NCBI GenBank assembly: GCA_024692805.1
Contig: JAILMD010000005.1
Coordinates: forward strand, 1 to 16,634
DNA: 16,634 bases
Direction: 5' to 3'
Source: a bacterium
GTDB lineage: Bacteria > Bacillota > Clostridia > Christensenellales > UBA1242
The notes beneath the pieces were generated by a model. It ran no database searches. It was not told the origin of the DNA and worked only from the letters and a program-made list of their open reading frames with translations. Both the position numbers and the translations under genes were made by a program. Of this stretch, positions 5,744 through 14,048 are shown piece after piece; within the stretch, counting starts at the first letter, position 1, and each line of letters begins with the position of its first letter.

Positions 5744-6832
5744 TTACCTTTTTTTCTCTAATGATTCGCTTTGTTCTGCTAAGTTAACATAATATGCCCC
5801 ATCACTAAAACTTAATTTGAAAATCTCTAAAGATGTTTCATTGTTCATATCTATTATTGTTTTAGCAATTGAAACTTTATCGCTATTCTTAACTTCTTTA
5901 GCGCAGGCAATAAGCCAATTAAGAGAACCTGTTTGCTCAAGTTTATCTTGTAACGCTTTTAAATCAACAACTTTTTGGTCTTGAAATCTTCTCATAAACC
6001 TTTCAATATATTCAGCCTCAATTGGTTTTAAAACAGGATTACATTCCATTTTACAAAGCCCATCTTGAATAGCCTTTAGCGGAGCTCCACTTAAATCATA
6101 TCTTCTAGCAAATTCATACATTTCTTTAGGGTTATCTGTTTTGGCCATAATTGTTGCAAGAACTGGAATGTCAGGATTTTTAACTAATTTTGCAAACCAT
6201 TTAATAGTTGAAGCATCTTTTAATTCAGTAAGCCCTTCATACATTGCATCTAAGTCAAGTTTCTTAAATGACCTAGCACACTCTAATATAAAAGAACCCT
6301 TTTTTTCTTTTGCAATTGAAGCAGAAAGCGCTTTTTGATCGGCTCCCGCAATCATTAATCCGAATTTTATTTTAACCGTAGGGCAACCTTTTAGTTCGCA
6401 TAGTTTTTCTTGCATATATTGAACTTGTGAATAAGGATAATCTAATGCTTTAACCCCTTGAAACTCATCAGTAAATTCAAAAATATATTTGCTATCTTTA
6501 CTATCCCCAATAACATTTCTTAACTCTAAAAGAAGGTTGTTGCCATGTTTTAATTCCTTAATAAGTTCTTTTTTAAACCTGCGCGCAAAATGAAAAGCCG
6601 CTCTTACATCACCGGTTTTAACAATAGCATTTCCTACCTTATTAATATCAATATTTTTATCGTTATCTCTTGCAAAAAGATAAATCTTCCAACCATCTTC
6701 AGAAGATATAACATCATCAAGATATGAGTTAGTATTCCTAATTTCACTAACCTTTATTCTTTTTTTCATTAAAGATGAATGTTTATCTTCTCTTAAAATT
6801 TGTTCAAAATCAATTTCTTCTTTGTTTTCCAT
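5744..6832 (-). CDS. Helical-repeat (alpha-solenoid-like) protein of unknown function
   Basis: 362 aa, no signal peptide or membrane segment, so cytoplasmic. I do not recognise the family. From about residue 46 the chain shows seven to nine degenerate units of about 30 residues. Each has an aromatic-rich first helix (for example AAFHFARRFKK at 78-88, SFILECARSFKK at 180-191, EMYEFARRYDL at 237-247, YIERFMRRF at 275-283) and a second helix with spaced Leu/Ile that often ends in D or N. This looks like paired helices of a HEAT- or TPR-type solenoid, which usually binds other proteins. The N-terminal 45 residues are charged and outside the repeat. Start ATG 6832 has no ribosome binding site and lies 9 bases after a consensus -10. 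It sits alone between two terminators, the downstream one weak. Confidence 0.8.
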   Translation of the reverse strand: MENKEEIDFEQILREDKHSSLMKKRIKVSEIRNTNSYLDDVISSEDGWKIYLFARDNDKNIDINKVGNAIVKTGDVRAAFHFARRFKKELIKELKHGNNLLLELRNVIGDSKDSKYIFEFTDEFQGVKALDYPYSQVQYMQEKLCELKGCPTVKIKFGLMIAGADQKALSASIAKEKKGSFILECARSFKKLDLDAMYEGLTELKDASTIKWFAKLVKNPDIPVLATIMAKTDNPKEMYEFARRYDLSGAPLKAIQDGLCKMECNPVLKPIEAEYIERFMRRFQDQKVVDLKALQDKLEQTGSLNWLIACAKEVKNSDKVSIAKTIIDMNNETSLEIFKLSFSDGAYYVNLAEQSESLEKKR

Positions 6833-6841
6833 AGTGATTTT

Positions 6842-6870
6842 ATTATACCATACATTTTTAATTTTTTCAA
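6842..6870 (-). promoter_or_regulatory. Strong promoter of the helical-repeat gene, near-leaderless
   Basis: TTGAAA (6865-6870), 17 bases, TATAAT (6842-6847), with a TGG extended -10. Nine bases separate the -10 from the ATG, so the predicted leader is only 3 bases (+1 near 6835). No ribosome binding site is present. Confidence 0.75.
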
Positions 6871-6877
6871 GTGAAAT

Positions 6878-6901
6878 AAAAAACCATCGCCGAAGCGATG
6901 G
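6878..6901 (-). terminator. Strong Rho-independent terminator with C(UUCG)G tetraloop
   Basis: CCATCGC / GCGATGG with a TTCG loop closed by C:G, followed on the minus strand by TTTTTT. It lies six bases past the stop codon of the foldase-like lipoprotein gene and insulates the next promoter. Confidence 0.92.
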
Positions 6902-6907
6902 TAAATT

Positions 6908-8812
6908 TTAAATAAGCTTATCAATTTGAGCCTTAGTTAATTTTTCTCTAGCCGTAAATTGATTATTGTTTTCTGCCCAATCAAGCATTTCATAAAGTTT
7001 GTTGCTATAATATTTATCTAACTCGCTGGTTTTAGTTTGCTCATAAACAAACTCTAATAGGCTTTGGTTAGTATAAGTTGAAACAACTTGATTTTTAAGT
7101 TCATCAACAATTTCAGCATTTGTTTTATCAACGGTTTCCGTTCCAACAACTTTAGTTAATTTAACAGCATCACCATTAGAGTGAATCTTTGATAAAATCA
7201 TCATATGAGCGCCATAACTCGTTAAACTAACCATTGTTGTTTGGCCTAAAATTCTTGAGCCATCAACGATATTATTTGCGTCAACATAGTCTTTATAAAG
7301 ATCTTTAGCAGTGTCGCTAAATTCTTTCATAAGCCCAGCATTCTCACCTTTTTCATTTGTTACTGAATAACCAATTAAGTCAGCCATTGTTTCGCCGCCA
7401 AGATTTTTATATTCGTTAGAATCAGTATAACGATACATATATTTCCTGAACAACTCAGTAATTTTATGTTCTTTTTGGGCGCTAGTAATGGTTGTGTCAT
7501 TTAAAATATCTGTTCTTTCAGCATCAAAACTATCTAAGATTTCTTGAAGTGTTATTGTTGCATTAACCATTTCAGGTATCTTTTCATCATTCTCATCTAA
7601 GATAAATTCGCCATTTTCATCAGTTTTATAAACTATCTCATCATAATCATCACGTTTTTCAATTTGAACGGTATTTCCCTCATCATCACGATAAGTTGAA
7701 CTAATAGTCCAAACATCATGAACATCATCATATGCTTTGGCTAACCTGGCATCTTCATATTCTTGCCTAAAGATAAGGTCAGTTGAATCGCTTGAACCAA
7801 CATATTGCCCTAATTCAGTTTTAGTGTCTTCATCAAAAGCAACTAAAATATGCATAACACTAAAGAATGCAATTTTCTCACTTTCAAGATCTTCATCATA
7901 ATAATGATATAAAATAACATCTTTGTTGCTTGTTGAATATAAAAGCTCAGTGTAAGCTTCCTTAGTGTTAACCCCTTGTTTAGAAGTGTTTAACAACTCT
8001 TTATATTTTTCAACAAGTTTCATTAAAACGGCTTCATCAGCAAGTTGGTCATCATAGTCTTGATCACCAAAAACTCTTGACTCAACATATTCTTTATATT
8101 TATCCTTAATCTTGCTAAGTTTTTCATCTTCAAATTCAGTTTCAAGATATTTTTTAACTGCATCATCTTGAGAGAGTGTTTCACCACTCATTTTATAATC
8201 ATAAACTAAGTCGCCAACAAACTTGTTGTAAGCGTTAGTTCTATATTTCATATAATCATTTTCAACGCCATCAAAAACTTTATCTTTAAGTTTTGTTAAA
8301 ACATTGCTATAATCAACCGCTTGCGCAGCAACAACACTATCAAAAGTTACAGGAGTAACAGGCTCAAATTCATAAGCCTCATAAACATTGTTACTCGTTT
8401 CACTTGTTGTTGCATTTAACCTTTCAGGAATATCGGCTTTAGCAGCATTAATATATGTTTTTTCATAGCCATCAATCTTTGTTATAATCTCATCAATAAC
8501 CTTATCAACAAGTTCATCAACATCATCTTGGCTTAAAACAACAACTTCCTTCCCCTTAACTTCTTGAATTGCGCCAAGGTAAAGTTCGTCATAAATAACA
8601 TCCATAACAACATCTTCGTCATAGTAAGCAAAATAGTTGCTATAAGAATCATACATTCCTTTTAAGTCTTTAAAAGTTATTTCTTTTCCATAAACAGTTG
8701 CAATAACAGTTTGATCATTTATTGCCGCTGCAACGTTAAATAGTGAGCAACCCGATAAGAAGCCCAAAACCATACAAATACAAACAATAATAGCAAAAAA
8801 ACGTTTTTTCAA
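6908..8812 (-). CDS. Large PrsA/SurA-like foldase lipoprotein with split parvulin-like domain
   Basis: 634 aa, probably a surface lipoprotein that helps exported proteins fold. The TTG at 8812 is the likely start, because a GGAGG site lies 8 bases upstream and the protein then begins MKKRFFAIIVCICMVLGFLSG with lipobox L-S-G-C (Cys22). The longer frame from 8827 would place that site inside the gene. The N-terminal region (about 36-300) is helical and has a SurA-type start (VATVYGKEITFKDL pattern). Parvulin-like landmarks follow: MHILV at 320-324, LGG at 471-473 with a following MADLIGY, and YGAHMMIL at 533-540. About 210 residues lie between the two His motifs, against roughly 90 in ordinary parvulins; the extra is an acidic stretch at about 335-425. 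Usual PrsA is about 290 aa. Peptidyl-prolyl isomerase activity is uncertain. Confidence 0.75.
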   Translation of the reverse strand: MKKRFFAIIVCICMVLGFLSGCSLFNVAAAINDQTVIATVYGKEITFKDLKGMYDSYSNYFAYYDEDVVMDVIYDELYLGAIQEVKGKEVVVLSQDDVDELVDKVIDEIITKIDGYEKTYINAAKADIPERLNATTSETSNNVYEAYEFEPVTPVTFDSVVAAQAVDYSNVLTKLKDKVFDGVENDYMKYRTNAYNKFVGDLVYDYKMSGETLSQDDAVKKYLETEFEDEKLSKIKDKYKEYVESRVFGDQDYDDQLADEAVLMKLVEKYKELLNTSKQGVNTKEAYTELLYSTSNKDVILYHYYDEDLESEKIAFFSVMHILVAFDEDTKTELGQYVGSSDSTDLIFRQEYEDARLAKAYDDVHDVWTISSTYRDDEGNTVQIEKRDDYDEIVYKTDENGEFILDENDEKIPEMVNATITLQEILDSFDAERTDILNDTTITSAQKEHKITELFRKYMYRYTDSNEYKNLGGETMADLIGYSVTNEKGENAGLMKEFSDTAKDLYKDYVDANNIVDGSRILGQTTMVSLTSYGAHMMILSKIHSNGDAVKLTKVVGTETVDKTNAEIVDELKNQVVSTYTNQSLLEFVYEQTKTSELDKYYSNKLYEMLDWAENNNQFTAREKLTKAQIDKLI

Positions 8813-8838
8813 AAGGGTATCCTCCAAAATATATTTTT

Positions 8839-8866
8839 ATTATAACCTATTTTGTTTTAAAAGCAA
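8839..8866 (-). promoter_or_regulatory. Promoter of the foldase-like lipoprotein gene
   Basis: TTGCTT (8861-8866), 16 bases, TATAAT (8839-8844). The predicted +1 is near 8832, which leaves a leader of about 20 bases containing GGAGG before the TTG start. It fits the short gap after the mfd stop codon at 8889. Confidence 0.65.
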
Positions 8867-8888
8867 ACGTTTAAACTTAAAATTTTTA

Positions 8889-11800
8889 TTAATTTTTAGA
8901 ATTTGTGGCACATTCAAGGAAGTTTATAATCCTATCAAGGTTGCCCTCTTTGGTTTCAGTTTTGTCTAATTTTATAAAACTTGTTTGTCCAAGGTCAATA
9001 GCGCAATAATTTCTAAATTGATAAACAGCTTCTCCTATGTTTTCACTTGAAGTTATCTTACTTGCCTTGTCAAAAACTATTTTAATTCCAAGCGGAGTGC
9101 TAACAACCTCGGTTGCCCCAATCTCACTCGCCATAAACCTAGCATAAGCAATTTTAACAAGGTTAAGACTTTGTTTAGGAAGTTTTCCAAATGATGACTC
9201 AATATCTTTAATGAGTTCTTCCATTTCATCACGACTTGAAATCGCTGAAATATTCTTATAAACAGTCATTCTGTTAGCAGGGTTAGTTATATAGTTTTCA
9301 GGAATAAAGGCGTCAATATCAATTTTCATAATAGTGTTAGTAACCTCTTTAACCTTTTCGCCCCTAATTTCAGCAACGGCTTCGGCTAAAAGTTTTGAAT
9401 AAAGTTCAAAACCAACTTTCTGCATAAATCCGTGTTGCTCGGCACCTAAAACGTTACCACTTCCCCTTATTTCAAGGTCACGCATTGCAATTTTAAATCC
9501 GCTTCCAAACTCAACAAACTCGCTCATTGCTTCAAGGCGTTTGCTTGCTTCTTCGCTTAAAACCTTGTCATAATCATAAGTAAGATATGCGTAAGCAAGT
9601 TTGTTTCCTCGCCCAACGCGCCCCCTTATTTGATAAAGTTGGCTAAGCCCAAAGCGTTCGCTGTCAATAACAATAAGTGTGTTAGCATTTAAAACATCAA
9701 TTCCATTTTCAATAATTGTTGAACAAACTAAAACGTCAGCATTACCTTGGTAAAAATCATAAACAGTGTCTTCAAGTTCTTTTGCCTTTAACTTTCCGTG
9801 AGCAACTAAAACGCGCGCCTCAGGAACAAGCGCTCTTATTTTTTCCGCCATCTTATAAATTGTTTCAACGCGGTTATATAAAACGAAAACCTGTCCTCCA
9901 CGGCTTATTTCCCTAACAATAGCGTCTCTCATTAGGCTATCGCTATATTCACAAACCGAAGTTTGAATAGGTATTCTATCAATAGGCGGAGTGTTAATAA
10001 TGCTAATATCCCTAATTCCTGATAAACTCATATTAAGCGTTCTTGGAATTGGCGTTGCGCTTAAAGTTAAGTAATCAACATTAGGATATTTATTTTTCAA
10101 CTTTTCCTTATCTTCAACGCCAAATTTTTGCTCCTCATCTAAAACAACAAGCCCAAGATCAGCAAAAACAACATCGTCGCTAAATAGCCTGTGAGTTCCG
10201 CAGATTATATCAATTTTGCCCATTTTTAAATCGGCTAAAATCTGTTTAGTTTCTTTAGCGCTTCTAAACCTGTTTAAAACGGCAATTCTAACGCCAAAAC
10301 TCTCCATACGCTTAACGCAAGTGTTGTAATGTTGCTCACTTAAAATTGTTGTTGGGGCAACAAATGCAACCTGTTTATTATTTAAAACTGCCTTAAACAT
10401 TGCCCTTAAACTAACTTCCGTTTTGCCAAACCCAACATCTCCGCAAAGCAACCTATCCATAACCTTGCCTTGCTCCATATCTTTTTTGATTTCCGCAATG
10501 CTTTTTAATTGATCGGTTGTTTCAATAAATGGGAAACTATCTTCAAATTCGCGTTGCATCGCGTCATCTTTGCTAAACGCATACCCTGGCTTTGCTTCGC
10601 GCTTTGCATAAAGTTCTATTAAATCAATAGCAAGTTTTTTAACTTGTGATTTAACCTTTTCTTTAACATGGCTAAACTCAACACCACCAATCTTTGATAG
10701 CCTTGCAGGTTTTTCAGCGCCACTAAACCTTTCAAGTTGGTTAAGCCCATCAATAGGAACATAAAGTTTGTCGCCATCACGATATCTAACAACAACAAAG
10801 TCTTTGCTACCAAAATTGCTACTTAGATTTGTTATTCCTTCGCAAACACCAATTCCGTGTTGAACATGAACAACATAGTCCCCCGCTTTTGGAACGCTAA
10901 AAGCATTTTTTCTTGAAGCGCTGACCCCCTCTTTCTTGCGTTTAGGAACAAAAAGATCGGTTGTGCTTAAAACAACCTTTTTCTCTTTACCTAAAATAAA
11001 GCCACCGTTTAAAGAACTAGGGATAATTGCGCTTTTATTATCGCTTAACTTTGCGTTCTCTTTAATATCGATAAAAATATCATTTTCGTTAAGCCTAAAG
11101 TTTAGGCTTTCGGCTTGACCACTGCTTCCAGCAAATAAGAAAACATCAAAACCATTAATCTGCCAATTTTTAATGTCAGTTACTAACGTGCTAAAATCAT
11201 GATAATATCTTGAAACAGGAATTGTTTTAAAATTAAAAACAAAGTCAGGCTCAAAAAACCTGTTAGCGTTAGTTATCTTTTGGCAAACAATAGTTGAAAA
11301 CTTGTTAATTTTATCAATAACTTCTTGATAATTAAAATAACCGCTTTCATCACAAAGGTTAGCTTTGGTTTTCTTTAAGGCTAAAAACCTGTTTTCAAAC
11401 TCATTAGAAAATTTAACTAAGGTGTCATAACAAGTTTTTCCCTCATCAATAACAATCAAAGTTTCTTTTGGTAAAAGGTCCAAAATATTTGAATGGTTAA
11501 AAAGGCTTAAAACATAATCAAGTGAAAAAGATAATTCATTAACTTCAAGCCTTGAAATAACTTCGGTAAGTGAATTTATAAAAACTTGATTAGCATCATC
11601 TTTTTTTGCTTTTTCAAGCCTAGAATATAAAAACTCTAAAACCTCTCTCTTTTCGCTTTCGCTATAAAGAAGGTTTGTGTTTGGGTAAATAACTAACTCA
11701 TCAAACTTCTGTTTAACTTTTGAATTTTCTTCAAGCGAATAAATTTTTTCAATAATATCGCCGAAAAATTCAATTCTTATTGGATGGTCTTGGTCTGAAA

Positions 11801-12341
11801 TAAATATATCAACAATATCGCCTCTAGCACTAAATTCACCAATATTTGAGCAAATTTCAACTTGGTTATACCCTAATTTTGCGATTTTTTCTTTAAACCC
11901 AACGAGATCAGTTTCGCCGTTAACTTTGAGTTTAATTTGCGATTTTTTAAGGTTTTCTTTAGGCAAAGCAATATCAATTAAACTATCTATTGGGGCAACG
12001 CAAACGCCCATTTTTCCGTTTGCTATGTCACACATAACTTTAAGTTTTTCCTTCTCTTGCTCGCAAGAAACCGACCTTTTATAAAACAATCTATCACTAG
12101 CAAAAGGAAGTAAACTAACCTGCCCTAAAATTGTTTCAAACCTTTCTTTAATTTGAGTTGCGCTGATATAATCACTTGTTAAAAATAAAACCGGTCTTTT
12201 GAAAAAAGCGCAAAATGCAATAAGTGAAGCAGAATTTAAGCCTAAAACGCTCACTTTTTTATTATTTTCGCACGCCAAATGGAGGCGCTCAAACTCGCCC
12301 CCCACCTTATTAAAATCAAAGAATTGTTGCTTCTTTTCCAT
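8889..12341 (-). CDS. mfd: Transcription-repair coupling factor Mfd
   Basis: ATP-driven translocase that removes RNA polymerase stalled at DNA damage and recruits the UvrABC excision system. It is full length (1150 aa). Domains in order: UvrB-like module with G168-E-F-S-A-R-G-D175 (about 1-210), linker domains, RNA polymerase interaction domain beginning V-H-V-Q-H-G-I-G (about 491-560), and RecG-like motor with Walker A G634-D-V-G-F-G-K640-T-E, DEEQ (735-738, followed by K instead of the common R), SATPIPRT (761-768), STIIENGID (874-882) and QIRGRVGRG (904-912), then the TRCF C-terminal domain (about 1005-1120). ATG 12341 has no ribosome binding site and follows a promoter with a predicted 5-base leader. 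No good terminator follows the stop. Placement next to pth matches other Bacillota. Confidence 0.98.
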   Translation of the reverse strand: MEKKQQFFDFNKVGGEFERLHLACENNKKVSVLGLNSASLIAFCAFFKRPVLFLTSDYISATQIKERFETILGQVSLLPFASDRLFYKRSVSCEQEKEKLKVMCDIANGKMGVCVAPIDSLIDIALPKENLKKSQIKLKVNGETDLVGFKEKIAKLGYNQVEICSNIGEFSARGDIVDIFISDQDHPIRIEFFGDIIEKIYSLEENSKVKQKFDELVIYPNTNLLYSESEKREVLEFLYSRLEKAKKDDANQVFINSLTEVISRLEVNELSFSLDYVLSLFNHSNILDLLPKETLIVIDEGKTCYDTLVKFSNEFENRFLALKKTKANLCDESGYFNYQEVIDKINKFSTIVCQKITNANRFFEPDFVFNFKTIPVSRYYHDFSTLVTDIKNWQINGFDVFLFAGSSGQAESLNFRLNENDIFIDIKENAKLSDNKSAIIPSSLNGGFILGKEKKVVLSTTDLFVPKRKKEGVSASRKNAFSVPKAGDYVVHVQHGIGVCEGITNLSSNFGSKDFVVVRYRDGDKLYVPIDGLNQLERFSGAEKPARLSKIGGVEFSHVKEKVKSQVKKLAIDLIELYAKREAKPGYAFSKDDAMQREFEDSFPFIETTDQLKSIAEIKKDMEQGKVMDRLLCGDVGFGKTEVSLRAMFKAVLNNKQVAFVAPTTILSEQHYNTCVKRMESFGVRIAVLNRFRSAKETKQILADLKMGKIDIICGTHRLFSDDVVFADLGLVVLDEEQKFGVEDKEKLKNKYPNVDYLTLSATPIPRTLNMSLSGIRDISIINTPPIDRIPIQTSVCEYSDSLMRDAIVREISRGGQVFVLYNRVETIYKMAEKIRALVPEARVLVAHGKLKAKELEDTVYDFYQGNADVLVCSTIIENGIDVLNANTLIVIDSERFGLSQLYQIRGRVGRGNKLAYAYLTYDYDKVLSEEASKRLEAMSEFVEFGSGFKIAMRDLEIRGSGNVLGAEQHGFMQKVGFELYSKLLAEAVAEIRGEKVKEVTNTIMKIDIDAFIPENYITNPANRMTVYKNISAISSRDEMEELIKDIESSFGKLPKQSLNLVKIAYARFMASEIGATEVVSTPLGIKIVFDKASKITSSENIGEAVYQFRNYCAIDLGQTSFIKLDKTETKEGNLDRIINFLECATNSKN

Positions 12342-12352
12342 AAGCGGAATAT

Positions 12353-12381
12353 ATTTTACTCTATTCTAGCCAAAAATTCAA
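12353..12381 (-). promoter_or_regulatory. Promoter of mfd, near-leaderless
   Basis: TTGAAT (12376-12381), 17 bases, TAAAAT (12353-12358). Eleven bases separate the -10 from the ATG, predicting a 5-base leader (+1 near 12346). An overlapping alternative -10, TATATT (12348-12353), would put +1 on the ATG but lacks a -35. Neither gives room for a Shine-Dalgarno site. Confidence 0.55.
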
Positions 12382-12388
12382 TAGCAAA

Positions 12389-12970
12389 TTAGATTTTGTT
12401 AAACTTTGTGTTAGTTTCAAGCATTAACCTATCAAAGTCAATCTCGTTCTTTAAATATTTAGTTAAAGCGTCACCAGCATAATCAATAGCTTCAAAAACA
12501 GGGCTTCCTTCCCTAATATCAGAAAGAACAAAGTCAACAATTGACATATCTTCTGGCTTCTCGCCCGTTCCTATTCTAACCCTTTTAAACTCACGTGAGC
12601 CAACGCAGTTAGCAATGCTTTTTATTCCATTGTGAGTTCCTGGGCCGCCGATCTCTTTAATTCTTACTGCCCCCGCTTTTAAATCAAAATCGTCATAACA
12701 AATAATAACGTCTTTAGTTACGTCAATCATCTTATATTTTTTTAAAAATGCAGCAAGCGCTTTACCTGATTCATTAACAAAAGTTCTTGGTTTTGCAAGA
12801 ATTAATTTTTCACCTTTGTAGTTTATTACACAAGTGTCACTTAAACAATCTCTTGTTCTAAATCTAATGTTTAAATTTCTTGCAACTTTATCTAAAACCA
12901 AAAAACCAACATTATGATAGGTTCGCTGATATTCTTTTCCAATATTACCTAAACCTAAAACTAATTTCAT
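12389..12970 (-). CDS. pth: Peptidyl-tRNA hydrolase
   Basis: Releases tRNA from peptidyl-tRNA that drops off ribosomes, in the cytoplasm. It is 193 aa, the usual size. Family residues are all visible: Asn9 in GLGNIGKEY, catalytic His19 in TYHNVGF (usually TRHNVGF), Asn in FVNESGKA, Asp in the YDDFDL segment, and GGPGTHNGIKS near the middle. The start was set at ATG 12970, giving MKLVLGLGN as in most homologues; a TTG two codons upstream (12976) is also in frame. No ribosome binding site is visible. The stop of the glmU-like gene is only 8 bases upstream, so translation is probably coupled. It follows the glmU-like gene in the same transcript. Confidence 0.97.
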   Translation of the reverse strand: MKLVLGLGNIGKEYQRTYHNVGFLVLDKVARNLNIRFRTRDCLSDTCVINYKGEKLILAKPRTFVNESGKALAAFLKKYKMIDVTKDVIICYDDFDLKAGAVRIKEIGGPGTHNGIKSIANCVGSREFKRVRIGTGEKPEDMSIVDFVLSDIREGSPVFEAIDYAGDALTKYLKNEIDFDRLMLETNTKFNKI

Positions 12971-12978
12971 AATCAAAT

Positions 12979-14004
12979 TTAATCTTCGTCAGTAAAAATA
13001 CTATTTTCGTTTGAATTCTTTTTATTCTCAATTATTGAGCAAAGACTAAGTTTTTCCCCCTCTTTTATTCTAACAGGATTATCCCCTGTTCCAACTAGTG
13101 TTGAATTTGCGCCAACGCTAGCGTCATTATAAACTTTAGCGTTAACTAAATATGAATTTGCGCCAACGTTAACATTATTTGCAATGCTTGCGCTTACTAA
13201 AACTGCGTTTTCGCCAACTATTGAGTTAGCGCCAACAAAAGTTTTTTCAGTTATATGCGCCCCACCATTAATTTTAACATTTTCTTTAACAACGCTTGAA
13301 ACAACTTCACTTCCGCAAATTTCGCTTCCAGAACCAATTTTACTTGACTTTATTACTGAACCAAACCCTATTTTTGCGTTTTCGTAAATTTCAGTTTTTC
13401 CGCTAATAAGAGTGTTAGGTTCAACAATAACTCCGCTACCAATTCTAACATCGCTGTCAATAAACGTTGATTTTCTATCAATAAATTCAACACCATTGTC
13501 TTCGTGAAAATCAAAAATTTTATTTCTTAAAATTTCTTTAATTGTCATAAAGTTTTGGTTTGAATCAACACACAAATATTCTTCATTGTTTTCGCCATAA
13601 ACCTGAGGCGCATAAACATCATCAACACGCCTGATATATTCCGTTCTAAAAACATATCCCCTAGGAAGCGAACAAACATTAAGCCTCTCATCTTCAAGAT
13701 GTTTTATTGCCCTTAAAACTGTTTGTTTTGATAAAAGCGGAGTGTCGCCAAATAAAACAAGCGTATATTCCCTGTTTTTAAGATATGGTTTAATAACGCT
13801 AAGAGTTTTGCTTTCAGGGAAACATTCAAGAGTAACCGGAAGGCTTGGGCAAATTTTTGTTACCCACTCAAAAACCGGTTTGCCTAACAAATCAAGCATA
13901 AACCAAGGTTTTCTTTGGGTTTTGTCACTAACGAGCAAAACGAAACAAGCAATGTCTTGCGTTTGCTCAATCGTTTTCTTAACTAATGTTTTTTCTTCAA
14001 CCAT
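12979..14004 (-). CDS. Degenerate GlmU-like protein (nucleotidyltransferase-like plus left-handed beta-helix)
   Basis: 341 aa, against about 455 for GlmU, the bifunctional enzyme that makes UDP-GlcNAc. GlmU descent is suggested by L-F-G-D-T-P-L-L (84-91), by a segment at about 145-200 that parallels the V-N-D-R to G-V-x-x-I-D-P region (E-I-L-R-N-K-I-F-D then N-G-V-E-F-I-D), by hexapeptide repeats at about 177-310, and by position just upstream of pth and mfd. The N-terminal L-A-A-G-x-G-T-R-M loop that binds UTP is missing (FVLLVSDKTQRKPW in its place). The acetyltransferase motifs H-L-T-Y and N-Y-D-G are also absent. It may be an inactive scaffold, or a transferase with a changed substrate. 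ATG 14004 has AGGGG five bases upstream; a GTG at 14010 is the alternative. It leads the unit with pth. Confidence 0.75.
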   Translation of the reverse strand: MVEEKTLVKKTIEQTQDIACFVLLVSDKTQRKPWFMLDLLGKPVFEWVTKICPSLPVTLECFPESKTLSVIKPYLKNREYTLVLFGDTPLLSKQTVLRAIKHLEDERLNVCSLPRGYVFRTEYIRRVDDVYAPQVYGENNEEYLCVDSNQNFMTIKEILRNKIFDFHEDNGVEFIDRKSTFIDSDVRIGSGVIVEPNTLISGKTEIYENAKIGFGSVIKSSKIGSGSEICGSEVVSSVVKENVKINGGAHITEKTFVGANSIVGENAVLVSASIANNVNVGANSYLVNAKVYNDASVGANSTLVGTGDNPVRIKEGEKLSLCSIIENKKNSNENSIFTDED

Positions 14005-14015
14005 ATTCACCCCTA

Positions 14016-14044
14016 ATTGTATAAATTCTTGGCCAAAAAGTCAA
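14016..14044 (-). promoter_or_regulatory. Promoter of the glmU-like/pth unit
   Basis: TTGACT (14039-14044), 17 bases, TACAAT (14016-14021). The predicted +1 (near 14009) leaves a leader of about 5 bases. The AGGGG that would be the ribosome binding site (14011-14015) then falls between the -10 and +1. If the start lies a few bases upstream, or the gene is read from the tadA operon, the site would be in the message. Confidence 0.6.
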
Positions 14045-14048
14045 TTAT

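Noticed and set aside
8865..8876. Overlapping palindromes AAACGTTT and GTTTAAAC after mfd
   Set aside because: Short, AT-rich and without a loop or T tract fitting a terminator. They partly overlap the -35 of the next gene.
14029..14036. TTGGCCAA palindrome between the -35 and -10 of the glmU-like promoter
   Set aside because: Only eight bases, and the flanks do not extend the symmetry; likely chance.
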